In this document: positions 1 through 8,751 of the stretch, one piece after another
Layout: every line of letters starts with the position of its first letter
Position numbering within the stretch: the stretch's first letter is position 1
Assembly (NCBI RefSeq): GCF_002220365.1
Contig: NZ_MTHB01000073.1
Span: 1-63,221 of the forward strand
Length of the DNA stretch: 63,221 nucleotides
From: Caballeronia sordidicola
GTDB taxonomy: Bacteria; Pseudomonadota; Gammaproteobacteria; Burkholderiales; Burkholderiaceae
Reading direction: 5' to 3'
The notes under the pieces: generated by a model
The model's database searches: none
Told to the model about the DNA's origin: nothing
Seen by the model: only the letters and a program-made list of their open reading frames with translations
Position numbers and translations under genes: made by a program

Positions 1-91
1 ACCAAGCAATAAAACACAAGCCATAACAAACGCCGGACCGTCCTGGAAACGGCAGGCCCGGCACGATTCACTTACCCGTGGAGGCAACACC

Positions 92-844
92 ATGAATCGC
101 CGTCAACTGCTGCAACTCAGCTTGGCCGCCGCACCCGCCATCCTGCTGTCCCGTGTCGTCCGGGCTGCCGACGCCGAACTGATCGTCGGCTCCAACGTCG
201 GCGCGCCGCCGTTCGTGTTCAAGCAGGGCGACACCTATAGCGGCTTCGACGTCGAAGTCTGGAGCGAGATAGCAAAGGGCATGAACCGCAAATGGCGGCT
301 GCAACCGATGGAGTTCGGCGCGCTGATCCCGGCACTTCAGACCCGCAATATCGACGTCATCGTGTCGCAACTCTTCATCAAGCCAGAGCGCCAGCAGGTG
401 ATCGATTTTTCCGATCCGTACTATAAAAGCGGTCTGATCGCACTGACCCGCGCCGACAACACCACCATCCACACACCGGCCGATCTTGCCGGCAAACACA
501 TCGGCACCGAAACAGGCACGCTCGCGGTCGGATATATCAAGGACCACGTCAAGGACGCCACCGTCGAGCAGTTGCCCAGCATCAACAACGCGCTGCTGGC
601 GCTGGAAGCCGGCCGTACCGACGCGGTCGTCTACGACAAGCCCCAAATGCTTTACTACGCCAACAACGCCGGCAAGAACAAGGTCAGGGTCGTGCAGCCG
701 GCGCTGGAGGGCCTTGACGTAGGCATCGGCTTCCAGAAGGGCAGCCCGCTGGTCGCCGCGGTCAACGTTCAACTCGCCGCCATGAAGGCCGATGGGCGGC
801 TCCAGGCACTCGGTCGCAAATGGTTCGGCGAGGCATCGTCATGA
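92..844 (+). CDS. Amino-acid-type ABC transporter periplasmic binding protein
   Basis: This 250-residue protein is the solute-receptor part of an ABC importer and should act in the periplasm. Residues 1-26 form a signal sequence with an NRRQLL start and AXA-like end (VVRAAD), compatible with Sec or Tat export. The mature part begins ELIVGSNVGAPPFVF and has the length and layout of family 3 binding proteins for polar amino acids (GYIKD and ALLALEAGRTDAVVYDKP blocks). A strong GGAGG at 80-84 supports the ATG at 92. Its stop overlaps the start of the permease gene, so the three importer genes form one unit. The ligand cannot be read from sequence; the linked hydrolase suggests an amide or conjugate. 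Confidence 0.9.
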   Translation: MNRRQLLQLSLAAAPAILLSRVVRAADAELIVGSNVGAPPFVFKQGDTYSGFDVEVWSEIAKGMNRKWRLQPMEFGALIPALQTRNIDVIVSQLFIKPERQQVIDFSDPYYKSGLIALTRADNTTIHTPADLAGKHIGTETGTLAVGYIKDHVKDATVEQLPSINNALLALEAGRTDAVVYDKPQMLYYANNAGKNKVRVVQPALEGLDVGIGFQKGSPLVAAVNVQLAAMKADGRLQALGRKWFGEASS

Positions 845-1497
845 CTTTTGACTGGGCGGCAGTCATTGCCGCGCTGCCGGACCTGCTGCAAGGCCTTCAG
901 CTTTCCCTCCTGATCGCACTGGCGGGTCTCGCCGGAGGCATCGTGCTCGGCATCCTCGCGGGCGTGGCGCTGACCTACGGCGGCCGGCTCACCGTCTTGC
1001 CGGCCCAGCTCTATGTTGCGTTGATCCGCGGCACGCCGATCGTGGTTCAGGTGATGTTCGTCTACTTCGCATTGCCGATCATGATGGATATCCGTATCAG
1101 CGGGATCAGCGCCGCCATCATCACCCTGGTGGTCAACTCAGGCGCCTATAACGCGGAGATCATCCGCGGCGCGCTCGACGGCGTGCCGTTCGGACTGCGC
1201 GAGGCGGGCCTGGCGATGGGGCTGCCTTTTCGCACCGTGCTGCTTCATGTCATCACACCTATCGCCTTTCGGCGCGCGCTGCCGGCAATGGGAAACCAGT
1301 TCGTCAACCTGGTGAAGGACACCTCGATCTTTCTGGTTATCGGCGTGGGCGAACTGACTCGGCGGGGCCAGGAAATCATGGCCGCGAACTTTCGGGCGGT
1401 GGAGATCTGGACTGCGGTGGCGATCATCTACCTGCTCGTGATCAGCCTGCTCGCGCTGGGTCTGCGAGTGCTTGAACGGAGAGTACGCCTGCCATGA
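841..1497 (+). CDS. Amino-acid-type ABC transporter permease (HisMQ family)
   Basis: A 218-residue integral membrane protein with about five hydrophobic spans. It carries the cytoplasmic EAA-type loop (EAGLAMGLPFRTVLLH, followed by PIAFRRALP) and the NLVKDTSI segment typical of HisM/HisQ permeases for polar amino acids. It would form the inner-membrane channel as a homodimer, since only one permease gene is present. The start at 841 is chosen because its ATG overlaps the upstream TGA (ATGA), which implies translational coupling. An in-frame upstream start at 820 lies inside the binding-protein gene and lacks this arrangement. Confidence 0.9.
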   Translation: MTFDWAAVIAALPDLLQGLQLSLLIALAGLAGGIVLGILAGVALTYGGRLTVLPAQLYVALIRGTPIVVQVMFVYFALPIMMDIRISGISAAIITLVVNSGAYNAEIIRGALDGVPFGLREAGLAMGLPFRTVLLHVITPIAFRRALPAMGNQFVNLVKDTSIFLVIGVGELTRRGQEIMAANFRAVEIWTAVAIIYLLVISLLALGLRVLERRVRLP

Positions 1498-2222
1498 GCA
1501 TGATCGAATTTCAGCAAACCTCGAAGCATTTCGGCGCCAACGTCGTTCTGCATCCGCTCGACCTCGCGATCGAACGCGGAGAAGTCGCGGTGATCGTTGG
1601 TCCATCCGGGTCCGGCAAGTCGACGATGCTCCGTTGCATCAACGGGCTCGAAAAAATCAGCGGTGGCGACCTGCGCGTCGACAACATCAGCGTGCTGGGT
1701 TCCGCGCGCGACGTCAGGCGCATCAGGCTCGAAGCCGGCATGGTGTTCCAGCAGTTCAATCTTTTTCCGAACCTCACGGCAATGCAGAACGTCATGTTCG
1801 GGCCGATCCGGGCGCGCCGCCAAACGCGCGCGGAAGCGCGCGAGATCGCCACCGCGCTTCTGCATAAGGTGGGTCTGTCCGAGCGGATGCATCACTATCC
1901 GTCGCAGCTTTCCGGCGGTCAGCAGCAACGCGTCGCCATCGCGCGGGCGCTGGCGGTCCAGCCGAAGCTGATGCTGTTTGACGAGCCTACTTCGGCGCTC
2001 GATCCGGAACTGCGCCAGGAAGTCCTCAAGGTGATGCAGACGCTTGCGAGCGAGGGCATGACGATGGTCGTGGTCACTCACGAAATGGGCTTCGCGCAAC
2101 GCGTGGGTTCGCGCCTCCTCTTCATGGAAGCCGGCCGCATGGTGCACGACGGCAAGCCCGTCGAGATGCTGTCGACACCGCCAGGAGAACGCTTTCGCGA
2201 CTTCCTGCAGCACGTTAATTGA
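1494..2222 (+). CDS. Amino-acid-type ABC transporter ATP-binding protein
   Basis: A 242-residue ATPase that energises the importer at the cytoplasmic face. The Walker A motif is GPSGSGKST (about residues 37-45), the Q-loop region is VFQQFNLFPN, the ABC signature is LSGGQQQRVAIARAL, and Walker B is LMLFDEPTSALDPE, followed by an H-loop (VVTHEM). Length and motifs match the GlnQ/HisP group. The start codon overlaps the permease stop as ATGA; a second ATG two codons later is an alternative start. Confidence 0.93.
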   Translation: MSMIEFQQTSKHFGANVVLHPLDLAIERGEVAVIVGPSGSGKSTMLRCINGLEKISGGDLRVDNISVLGSARDVRRIRLEAGMVFQQFNLFPNLTAMQNVMFGPIRARRQTRAEAREIATALLHKVGLSERMHHYPSQLSGGQQQRVAIARALAVQPKLMLFDEPTSALDPELRQEVLKVMQTLASEGMTMVVVTHEMGFAQRVGSRLLFMEAGRMVHDGKPVEMLSTPPGERFRDFLQHVN

Positions 2223-3454
2223 TGCCCTCGCTTTTTCACGACCGCACGCAACAGGAGTCTGCAGGCAAGATGATCTCTTCACATTTCGAAAGCGACTACG
2301 GCTTTCGCCGGGACACTGTCCGGCATGACAACTGGCGTGAAGCGCCCTGGAATATCTGGGCCTTTCGCCATGTCCACGAGCTGATCCCAACAGCGCGAAT
2401 CCCGGCCGCGTCCGGTCTCGCCGAAGAACCCAAGGTCGATGCCACCGCGCTGACCGAACACGAATTCGTGCTCGACGGCGAACGCCGCACGGTCGCGGCC
2501 ATTCTGCGGCAGACTTCGACCGATGCAGTCACGGTGATGCGAGCCGGGCGTTTTATCGCTGATTTTCACGCACCGAACTTTACCCTGCAGACTCGCCACA
2601 TCCTGTTTTCGGCCAGTAAGTCAGTCGCTGGCCTGCTCGCCGGCATACTCGTCGGCGATGGTCTTCTCGACCCTGAAGCGCCGGTCGCGCACTACGTGGC
2701 AGAGCTCGCGCAATCGGCCTTTGGCGACGCCCAGGTCAGGCACGTGCTGGATATGCGCACGAGCCTCGCGTTCAACGAAGACTATCTCGATCCGAACGGC
2801 GTCTATGCCCGCTACCGCCGGGCCGGCCTGTGGGACCCGCGGCTGGTCGGTGAGGAACCGGAAACGGTGATTGGCTTCCTTGCTTCGCTGCCCAAAGGCG
2901 CAGGGGAGCACGGCGGTCCTTTCCATTACTGCTCACCCAACTCCGACGTGCTTGGGCTCGTGATCGAGCGTGCTTCCGGCACGCGCTACGCGGACTTCGC
3001 GGCCACGCGTCTATGGCAACCGCTGGGGTTGCGACAGGACGGCTGCGTGACGGTGGACCTCGCCGGCACCGCGCGCTCAGGCGGCGGCCTCTGCATGACG
3101 GTGCGTGACCTGGCGAGGATCGGCGAGCTGGTGCGCCTCGGTGGCGTAGTGGATGGGCGCAGATTGATCAACGAGGAGTGGATGAAAGATACGCTCTCGG
3201 GCGGAAGCGCGCAGGCATGGCGACACGGGTCTTTCTCATCCTGGTTGCCGAACGGCAAGTACCGCAACAAGTGGTATCAGCTCGGCAATGCCAGCAGAGC
3301 CTGCTTCGCAATTGGCATCCATGGGCAGTGGCTATACGTCGACCCGTCACGCGAGACCGTAATCGCCAAGTTCTCGTCGCAACCTGAACCGACCAATAAC
3401 AATCTCAAGCGCCTGAATCTCGCATTGCTCGAAGCGATCGCGTCGATGACGTGA
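2222..3454 (+). CDS. Serine hydrolase, class C beta-lactamase fold (6-aminohexanoate-dimer hydrolase-like)
   Basis: A protein of about 410 residues with the SxxK motif SASK (in FSASKSVAGLLAG, near residue 126) and a tyrosine motif region YCSPNSD, followed by a C-terminal stretch GIHGQWLYVDP. This combination is typical of beta-lactamase-family hydrolases such as NylB-type amide hydrolases and esterases. No clear signal peptide is visible, so a cytoplasmic location is likely. The ATG at 2222 shares a base with the importer ATPase stop (TGATG). An ATG at 2270 preceded by AGGAG is an alternative start. Context suggests it cleaves a compound brought in by the importer; the substrate is unknown. 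Confidence 0.82.
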   Translation: MPSLFHDRTQQESAGKMISSHFESDYGFRRDTVRHDNWREAPWNIWAFRHVHELIPTARIPAASGLAEEPKVDATALTEHEFVLDGERRTVAAILRQTSTDAVTVMRAGRFIADFHAPNFTLQTRHILFSASKSVAGLLAGILVGDGLLDPEAPVAHYVAELAQSAFGDAQVRHVLDMRTSLAFNEDYLDPNGVYARYRRAGLWDPRLVGEEPETVIGFLASLPKGAGEHGGPFHYCSPNSDVLGLVIERASGTRYADFAATRLWQPLGLRQDGCVTVDLAGTARSGGGLCMTVRDLARIGELVRLGGVVDGRRLINEEWMKDTLSGGSAQAWRHGSFSSWLPNGKYRNKWYQLGNASRACFAIGIHGQWLYVDPSRETVIAKFSSQPEPTNNNLKRLNLALLEAIASMT

Positions 3455-3582
3455 GGATGGATGTCTTTCGGGATTGGCGAGCATGCATGCGTCGCCCGGC
3501 CCGAGGTGGCCCGAACGAGGCTTTGTCGGCATCGGGAAAATCGGCCCGATTGATGGATAGTAACAATAGGGATACCAAAGAC

Positions 3583-3605
3583 AGGCCGGTCGAATCGACC
3601 GGCCT
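3583..3605 (+). terminator. Perfect inverted repeat, probable transcription terminator
   Basis: Eleven-base arms (3583-3593 and 3595-3605) form a GC-rich perfect dyad with a tiny loop, followed by a short T-containing stretch. It lies 129 bases after the hydrolase stop and 20 bases beyond the end of the convergent membrane-protein gene, so it could serve both. The poor T-run keeps confidence moderate. Confidence 0.6.
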
Positions 3606-3625
3606 TCATTCAGCAAGCGGTCAAA

Positions 3626-4324
3626 TCAGGAAACCCTGCGCCGTCCCAATCCATCGGTCACTACCGCGTCATCGCGCGCCGATCCGCCGCCTTCTTCAAA
3701 TGGCGGTTGATGGCGAAAACCCGCGCTGCCGGACACCACTGCAATGATGGCGCCCACCACCAGCGCCGCAAACGAATACCACGTCGCGCGAGCGATGCCC
3801 CGCGCCGCCGTCTGCGCCGACTGCATCGCGTCCTGCTGCGCGTCGGCGCTGGTCACTGCCGACGCTCCCGCATCCAGCGCGGCTTGCGCCTGCTGCCTGG
3901 CGGAATCGGCGGACGACCCAGGTTGATTACTCGCCGACGCGCCAACGTTCGCCGTCGCCGCCGCGACATTGCCCGCCACGCTGACCGCCCCGCCGATAAA
4001 CGATGTCATGCCATAGAGCAGCAGCAACGTCATCACAGCCCAGGCAAGCAAACCGTGCAGCCATCCAAGTACCGGCGCGCAACGCCCGGCGAAGTACGAA
4101 CCGACAAATACGGCTAGAACAGTTGTAACAATCACCCACACGCCCGAGCCAAATCCAAAGACGCGTCCGGGATTTGGCTGAGACATGGGCGCGAGAAGCG
4201 ACGCGCCAATCGCGGTCCCCAGCACGCTCATGATCAGGTAAACAATCAACGACAAAATCACGCCGGCTATGACTGCGCCCCACGAGATACGGGGTAAGCC
4301 ATCTTGAGTAGTCAGGAGTCGCAT
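3626..4324 (-). CDS. Hypothetical alanine-rich membrane protein
   Basis: A 232-residue protein of unknown function. The N-terminal half has a hydrophobic span at about residues 14-45 (ISWGAVIAGVILSLIVYLIM), a second near 60-78 and a third near 85-115. An Ala/Gln/Ser-rich polar stretch follows (about 120-180), then a fourth span near 185-205 and a charged tail. Similar proteins are common in Burkholderiaceae without an assigned role. GAGGGG sits about six bases before the ATG. It is transcribed convergently with the upstream hydrolase. Confidence 0.75.
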   Translation of the reverse strand: MRLLTTQDGLPRISWGAVIAGVILSLIVYLIMSVLGTAIGASLLAPMSQPNPGRVFGFGSGVWVIVTTVLAVFVGSYFAGRCAPVLGWLHGLLAWAVMTLLLLYGMTSFIGGAVSVAGNVAAATANVGASASNQPGSSADSARQQAQAALDAGASAVTSADAQQDAMQSAQTAARGIARATWYSFAALVVGAIIAVVSGSAGFRHQPPFEEGGGSARDDAVVTDGLGRRRVS

Positions 4325-4532
4325 AGGTGTCCCCTCGGAACGGGCAAGCGATTATTGAACGAATTGCCGGCGCTGCTGCGCCGTGCACCCGCTCAGTGCA
4401 ATTGCCGTTCCCACACTGTGGGGGACGATCAAAGCTGGCATCTTCGTTGCGAGGTATTTAAAACGAACGCGCCGATCTCGTTCGGTTCATCTGCTTCCAA
4501 AGCAGCAACATCCGCTTAATACCGAGGGAATC

Positions 4533-4883
4533 GTGCACATCCTGTTTATCGATGACCATAAAGATTCAGCCGACGCGTTTGGCGAAATAGCGTCTGGCCT
4601 GGGGCACAAAGTGCAAGTTGCGTACGACGGCCGCTCGGCAATAGAGTTGACCCAGGCACAGAGTTTCGATGTCGTTTTCTTCGATATCGAGTTACCCGAC
4701 GCCGATGGCCGGGAGCTTTGCCGTCAGGTACGCAACGAAGGTGCATCTCGCGACGCGTGCGTGATAGCAGTGACCGGAAGGACCGATCTCAAGGACAAGG
4801 ACCTGGAACCGTTCGACGGTTTTCTTCACAAGCCGATCAGCCCGGCCACTTTGGAGCACGCACTGAAATTCTCGGAAGGCTGA
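4533..4883 (+). CDS. Stand-alone receiver domain response regulator
   Basis: A single CheY-like receiver of 116 residues with no output domain. Acidic pocket residues are D7 and D8, the phospho-acceptor is D51 (FFDIELPDADG), the switch threonine is T81 (VTGRTD) and the conserved lysine is K100 (LHKPIS). The GTG at 4533, preceded by GAGGG, gives the normal domain start; an in-frame ATG at 4383 would add an unlikely 50-residue leader. No kinase gene is adjacent; the nearest is the hybrid kinase at 16780. It probably acts in a phosphorelay or by protein-protein contact. Confidence 0.85.
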   Translation: MHILFIDDHKDSADAFGEIASGLGHKVQVAYDGRSAIELTQAQSFDVVFFDIELPDADGRELCRQVRNEGASRDACVIAVTGRTDLKDKDLEPFDGFLHKPISPATLEHALKFSEG

Positions 4884-4884
4884 C

Positions 4885-5739
4885 CTACCGCATGGCGTTC
4901 TTGCGACCCTCGGCGTTCGTCGCAACGGCGATCGCATCGAGATTCTGCGGGTACGGGAAGTTCAAGCCAAGCAACTGCCGCATGGTCGGGCTGGCGTTCT
5001 TGACGAACGCTTCGCCGACCATTGCGCGCAAGTCTTCCATTGGCTTGACGAATTTCGGCAGGGATTGAATCAGCACCGCGCTGCGATCCTGCGTGCTGTG
5101 GTTTGGCATGGCGCAATGCCAGGTCGCGCCGACGAAAACGATCGCGTCGCCGGGCTCCGCTTCCATGCGCTCGCAACGCTCGAAGAACGCATCGCCCTCG
5201 CCGGGATAACGCAATTCATGCTGCGTGTGCGGCACAAAAGCCGTCGCACCGGTCTGCGCCGTGAACGGATCCAGCGGAATGGTCACTTGCGCGTTGAGCG
5301 GAAAACTCGTGTTGATACCGACGGGAAATGTCGTCGGTGAGTGAAAGTCCCAGTACGGGTAATCGATATGCGGCTCTTGTCCAGGACCGTCCGGCAAAAT
5401 CCGGTTAGCCGCGATCGACCCCATGACGAAGTCGTCGCCGAGAAAGAGCCGCATGGCCGCGACAATCGCGGGCTGCTCAGCCATCTCCGAAAACACGTCG
5501 CCTTTGGCAAGCAGATTCCACACGCGTCGCTGCAAATGCAACCGCTGATCTTCGGCCGCCTGTCCCTGGAAATGCGTGACCGTCTGCGCGCGGTCCTGCG
5601 AATGCTCCATCACCACGCGACGCGCTTGTGCCACCTGCGCCGCGCTGAACACGCCGCGAATACGCACTGCGCCCGGCCCGCGCAGCAGCGCTTCAACCAC
5701 TCCTTCAGGCGTCACCGCGCCAACTTCAATGCTGTTCAC
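4885..5739 (-). CDS. Phytanoyl-CoA dioxygenase (PhyH) family Fe(II)/2-oxoglutarate oxygenase
   Basis: A 284-residue protein with the facial-triad HxD in PHIDYPYWDFHS (H124, D126). A distal histidine lies in the GATWHCAMPNHS region (about 208 or 214), followed by an arginine for 2-oxoglutarate binding (DRSAVLIQ). It would hydroxylate a small organic substrate in the cytoplasm. The GTG at 5739 is chosen because CCAGGAG lies eight bases upstream; an ATG at 5763 is in frame but lacks such a site. It is divergent from the moc-like cluster at 6051, which suggests but does not prove a shared substrate pathway. It ends one base from the receiver gene. Confidence 0.8.
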   Translation of the reverse strand: MNSIEVGAVTPEGVVEALLRGPGAVRIRGVFSAAQVAQARRVVMEHSQDRAQTVTHFQGQAAEDQRLHLQRRVWNLLAKGDVFSEMAEQPAIVAAMRLFLGDDFVMGSIAANRILPDGPGQEPHIDYPYWDFHSPTTFPVGINTSFPLNAQVTIPLDPFTAQTGATAFVPHTQHELRYPGEGDAFFERCERMEAEPGDAIVFVGATWHCAMPNHSTQDRSAVLIQSLPKFVKPMEDLRAMVGEAFVKNASPTMRQLLGLNFPYPQNLDAIAVATNAEGRKNAMR

Positions 5740-6050
5740 AGCAGTCTCCTGGGATGAGTCCACGCAACACTCCGGCTGCTAGTGCACACAAGCATAGAAG
5801 ACCACTTGCACCAATGCAAAGAAAATTTCACACACCCATTCGATGGAATTTAATTTCTATTTTATAGAACCATAGCCGATGCGGCCTGCAGCCGCGCTTG
5901 ATGGAAATCCATCATTTTTTCGAGTGAGCAGCGAGCCGCGGTCATCTATCGTTCTCTCAACAAGAAGGCCACCCGGCGGTTGAAGCTGACGGGAAGCGCT
6001 CAAACATCGCTTAGACATTGCTTGAAACACTATTAAGCAGGAGACAACCC
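5740..6050. promoter_or_regulatory. Divergent promoter region between PhyH oxygenase and moc-like cluster
   Basis: 311 bases without a gene. The part near 5820-5875 is AT-rich (promoter-like) within a GC-rich genome. A 16-base dyad (5899-5914) is the main visible element, and AGGAG precedes the ATG at 6051. No other gene or RNA is apparent. Confidence 0.5.
5899..5914. promoter_or_regulatory. Candidate operator palindrome TGATGGA-AA-TCCATCA
   Basis: Perfect 7-base arms separated by two bases in the divergent intergenic region, followed by six T. A terminator reading is unlikely because no gene reads into it from the left on the plus strand. The TGATG/CATCA half-sites recur in the region upstream of the LacI-family gene (10688-10701), although with a different spacing. 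Function is inferred. Confidence 0.4.
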
Positions 6051-7124
6051 ATGTCCTCGACTCCCGACGCCAGCGGCGCCGATGCGGCCAAGCCTGGCCT
6101 CACCGACCCGACTCTCGACGAGCGTATCGGCCAGCAGTGGTATCAGCCGCGCATTCCGCGCGCCGTTCTGAAAGAACTGATGAAACGCAGCGACGCCGAA
6201 GGCCTCCGCAACTTCGTGCCATGGCTGTTGCTGCTGGTCGCGTCGGGCGGGGTAGCTGCGTTCTGCTGGGGAACGTGGTGGGCGGTGCCGGCCTTCCTGG
6301 TCTACGGCACGATCTATTCGTCCAGCGACGCCCGTTGGCACGAACTCGCCCATGGCGCGCCGTTCAAGACCCGCTGGCTCAATGACGCCTTCTACCACCT
6401 GTCTTCGTTCATGACGATCCGCGAAGGCTACTGGTGGCGCTGGAGCCACGCTCGCCATCACACACACACGTACTTCCAGGACCGTGATCCGGAGATCCAG
6501 GTCGCACGACCGACGCAGGTTTGGCCGATCATCATCGATTTCTTCGGACTGCTGGGCAGCTCGCTTGAGATCCGCAAGATTGTCCGGCACGCGTTCGGCC
6601 GCGTAGATGCCACCACCGACGCATTCCTCCCCGCCACAGAAAAACCGAAGATGATCTGGTCTTGCCGAATCTATCTGCTCGTGGTCATCGGCACGATTGG
6701 ACTTGCTATCGCACTCCACAGCTTCCTGCCGCTGATGTTCGTGTGGACGCCCCGTTTTTACGGCGGCTGGCTGCATCAGTTGCTCGGCCTCACGCAGCAT
6801 GCGGGCCTCGCGGTCAACGTGAAAGATCATCGGCTGAACACACGCACGGTGTACATCAATCCGGTCTTCCGCTTTCTGTACCTGAACATGAACTACCACC
6901 TCGAACACCATCTCCTTCCGATGGTGCCGTTCCACGCGCTGCCGCGTTTGCATGAAGTCATCAAGGATCAGCTTCCTCCCGCTTATCCGAGCCTTTACGC
7001 GGTATATCGCGAGATGGTGCCCGCGCTATGGAAACAGCGTTCCGAACCGGCTCATGTGATCGAACGCGAGGTGCCGGCTGAAAGCGCCCCGCGCGGAACA
7101 TTTGCGACCCAGTCGGGCATCTGA
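6051..7124 (+). CDS. Membrane di-iron oxygenase/fatty acid desaturase family, MocD-like
   Basis: A 357-residue inner-membrane protein with the three histidine boxes of the desaturase/alkane hydroxylase superfamily: HELAH (H97, H101), HARHH (H133, H136, H137) and HLEHH (H283, H286, H287). Hydrophobic spans lie near residues 45-85 and 205-230. With the next two genes it makes a complete electron-transfer monooxygenase set, in the same order as rhizobial mocDEF, where the enzyme is implicated in demethylating the rhizopine 3-O-methyl-scyllo-inosamine. The ATG at 6051 is preceded by AGGAG; an ATG at 6018 is in frame but lacks a good site. A lipid or other substrate cannot be excluded. Confidence 0.85.
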   Translation: MSSTPDASGADAAKPGLTDPTLDERIGQQWYQPRIPRAVLKELMKRSDAEGLRNFVPWLLLLVASGGVAAFCWGTWWAVPAFLVYGTIYSSSDARWHELAHGAPFKTRWLNDAFYHLSSFMTIREGYWWRWSHARHHTHTYFQDRDPEIQVARPTQVWPIIIDFFGLLGSSLEIRKIVRHAFGRVDATTDAFLPATEKPKMIWSCRIYLLVVIGTIGLAIALHSFLPLMFVWTPRFYGGWLHQLLGLTQHAGLAVNVKDHRLNTRTVYINPVFRFLYLNMNYHLEHHLLPMVPFHALPRLHEVIKDQLPPAYPSLYAVYREMVPALWKQRSEPAHVIEREVPAESAPRGTFATQSGI

Positions 7125-7150
7125 ACCACTCCAACACCCCGGAGGCTTTT

Positions 7151-7501
7151 GTGGCCGTTGAAACGAATGACATCGAATGGGTCGTCGCCTGCGCTGCGAG
7201 TGAGATTGCCGAAGAAGACGTAATCCGCTTCGATCATGCAGGCGCGAGTTACGCGGTGTATCGGATCGCCGAAGGTTTTTTTGCGTCGGATGGCTGGTGC
7301 ACGCACGAACGCGCGCATCTCGCCGATGGCTTCGTGCTCAATCGGGAGATCGAATGCCCTCTGCATCAGGGACGTTTCGATATCCCGACAGGCAAGCCTA
7401 AGAGCCCGCCCGTCTGCGTACATTTGAAGACCTATCCGGTGCGCATTGAACGCGGCGAAGTGCTGCTCGGCGTGCCGCCGCAAGCTAAGGCAACGTCATG
7501 A
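7151..7501 (+). CDS. mocE: MocE-type Rieske [2Fe-2S] ferredoxin
   Basis: A 116-residue Rieske ferredoxin with the cluster ligands C50-T-H52 (DGWCTHERAHL) and C69-P-L-H72 (IECPLHQGRFD). Its start (DIEWVVACAASEI), the RFDHAG segment and the end (TYPVRIERGEV) follow the MocE ferredoxin pattern. It should pass electrons from the flavoprotein encoded next to the membrane oxygenase encoded upstream. A GTG start at 7151 follows GGAGG. Its stop overlaps the reductase start (ATGA), implying coupled synthesis. Confidence 0.9.
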   Translation: MAVETNDIEWVVACAASEIAEEDVIRFDHAGASYAVYRIAEGFFASDGWCTHERAHLADGFVLNREIECPLHQGRFDIPTGKPKSPPVCVHLKTYPVRIERGEVLLGVPPQAKATS

Positions 7502-8751
7502 AAAACCGACCCGCGATGGTGATCATCGGCGCCGGGCAAAGCGGAGCGCGCGCCGCCCATGCGTTGCGCGACAACGGCTGGGACGGCGAGATCACACTGC
7601 TCGGCAACGAAGGGGTTGCGCCCTATGACCGGCCGCCGCTCTCCAAGGCCGTGCTGCTCGGTCATAAAACCACCGCGCAATGCGCGCTTTATGACGAGAC
7701 GTTTTACTCCGAGCAACGCATCGACCTGCGTGTCGATGCGGGCGTGCAACAGATCGACCGCGCGGCGCGCAGGGTGGTTTTGAAGGACGGGCATACCGTC
7801 GCCTATCAGCGTCTGCTGATCGCCACGGGCGCGGCGCCGCGGCGTCTGAGTGTGCCCGGCGCAACGCTTGAGGGCGTGCATGTCCTGCGCACGGCAGCAG
7901 ACGCGTCAAGCGTAGTCGGCGAGTTGTTGCCAGGACGGAAGATCGCGATCGTGGGTGCGGGGTTTATCGGGCTGGAGATCGCGGCAACAGCCATTGCAAG
8001 AGGTTGCGAAGTCGTCGTGATCGAAGCGGCAGCGCGTGCGCTCATGCGCGCCGTGCCGGAGATCGTCGCGGCGTATCTGGTGGAACGGCACAAGCAGATG
8101 GGCGTGGACGTGCGCTTCGCCGTGCAGGTCGACCGGGTCATCGGATCGACTATGAAGCGCGTCACGGGCGTGAAGCTCTCCGACGGCACGACCGTCGCGT
8201 GCGATTGCGTGATCGCCGGCATTGGCGTGAAGCCGCGCACCGAGTTGGCGGAAGCGGCCGGTATCGACGTAGCGGACGGCATTGCCGTGGACGACACGCT
8301 GCGCACCAACGACCCGCATATCTTTGCAGCCGGCGATGTCTGCTCGTTCCCTCACCGGCTGTTCCGCCGGCGCATGCGCCTTGAATGCTGGAAGAACGCG
8401 GAGGACCATGCGCGCATTGTCGCGCGCAACATGCTGGAGCGTGGAGAGACCTATTCCGAAGTGCCGTGGTTCTGGTCCGATCAATACGACATGACCATCC
8501 AGATTGCCGGCATGCCTGCGTTCGGCGTGACGACCGTCGTGCGCGAGACGAGCGCCGCGTCGCGAGTTTTCTTCGCGCTGGATCGCGATGGCGTGCTGGT
8601 CGGCGCAAGTGGTGTTGGACAGGCAAGCGAGATCGCACGTGACGTGCGCGTGGCGCAAGAGTTGATTGCGCGGCGGGCGTGCGTTGAACCTTCCTTGCTC
8701 TCGGATCGCAGCGTCAAGCTCAAGCCGTTGCTTGCCGTGGAGGCGCTATGA
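7498..8751 (+). CDS. FAD-dependent ferredoxin reductase, MocF-like
   Basis: A 417-residue flavoprotein with the N-terminal FAD site IIGAGQSGARAA and a second Rossmann site IVGAGFIGLEIA (about residues 150-161) for NAD(P)H. A GDVCSFPH motif near residue 280 contacts FAD, and a reductase C-terminal domain (WFWSDQYDMTIQIAG) follows. This is the architecture of putidaredoxin- or rhodocoxin-type reductases. It would supply the Rieske ferredoxin with electrons from NAD(P)H. It overlaps both neighbours by four bases, so mocE, this gene and the isomerase gene form one coupled unit. Confidence 0.9.
   Translation: MKNRPAMVIIGAGQSGARAAHALRDNGWDGEITLLGNEGVAPYDRPPLSKAVLLGHKTTAQCALYDETFYSEQRIDLRVDAGVQQIDRAARRVVLKDGHTVAYQRLLIATGAAPRRLSVPGATLEGVHVLRTAADASSVVGELLPGRKIAIVGAGFIGLEIAATAIARGCEVVVIEAAARALMRAVPEIVAAYLVERHKQMGVDVRFAVQVDRVIGSTMKRVTGVKLSDGTTVACDCVIAGIGVKPRTELAEAAGIDVADGIAVDDTLRTNDPHIFAAGDVCSFPHRLFRRRMRLECWKNAEDHARIVARNMLERGETYSEVPWFWSDQYDMTIQIAGMPAFGVTTVVRETSAASRVFFALDRDGVLVGASGVGQASEIARDVRVAQELIARRACVEPSLLSDRSVKLKPLLAVEAL

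Noticed and set aside
1428..2390. Minus-strand open frame of 320 codons opposite the ABC ATPase
   Set aside because: It overlaps a clear ATPase gene with all motifs, and its translation is Arg/His-rich and shadow-like.
5899..5920. Rho-independent terminator (weak stem plus six T)
   Set aside because: No gene is transcribed into it from the left on the plus strand; an operator in a divergent promoter region fits better.
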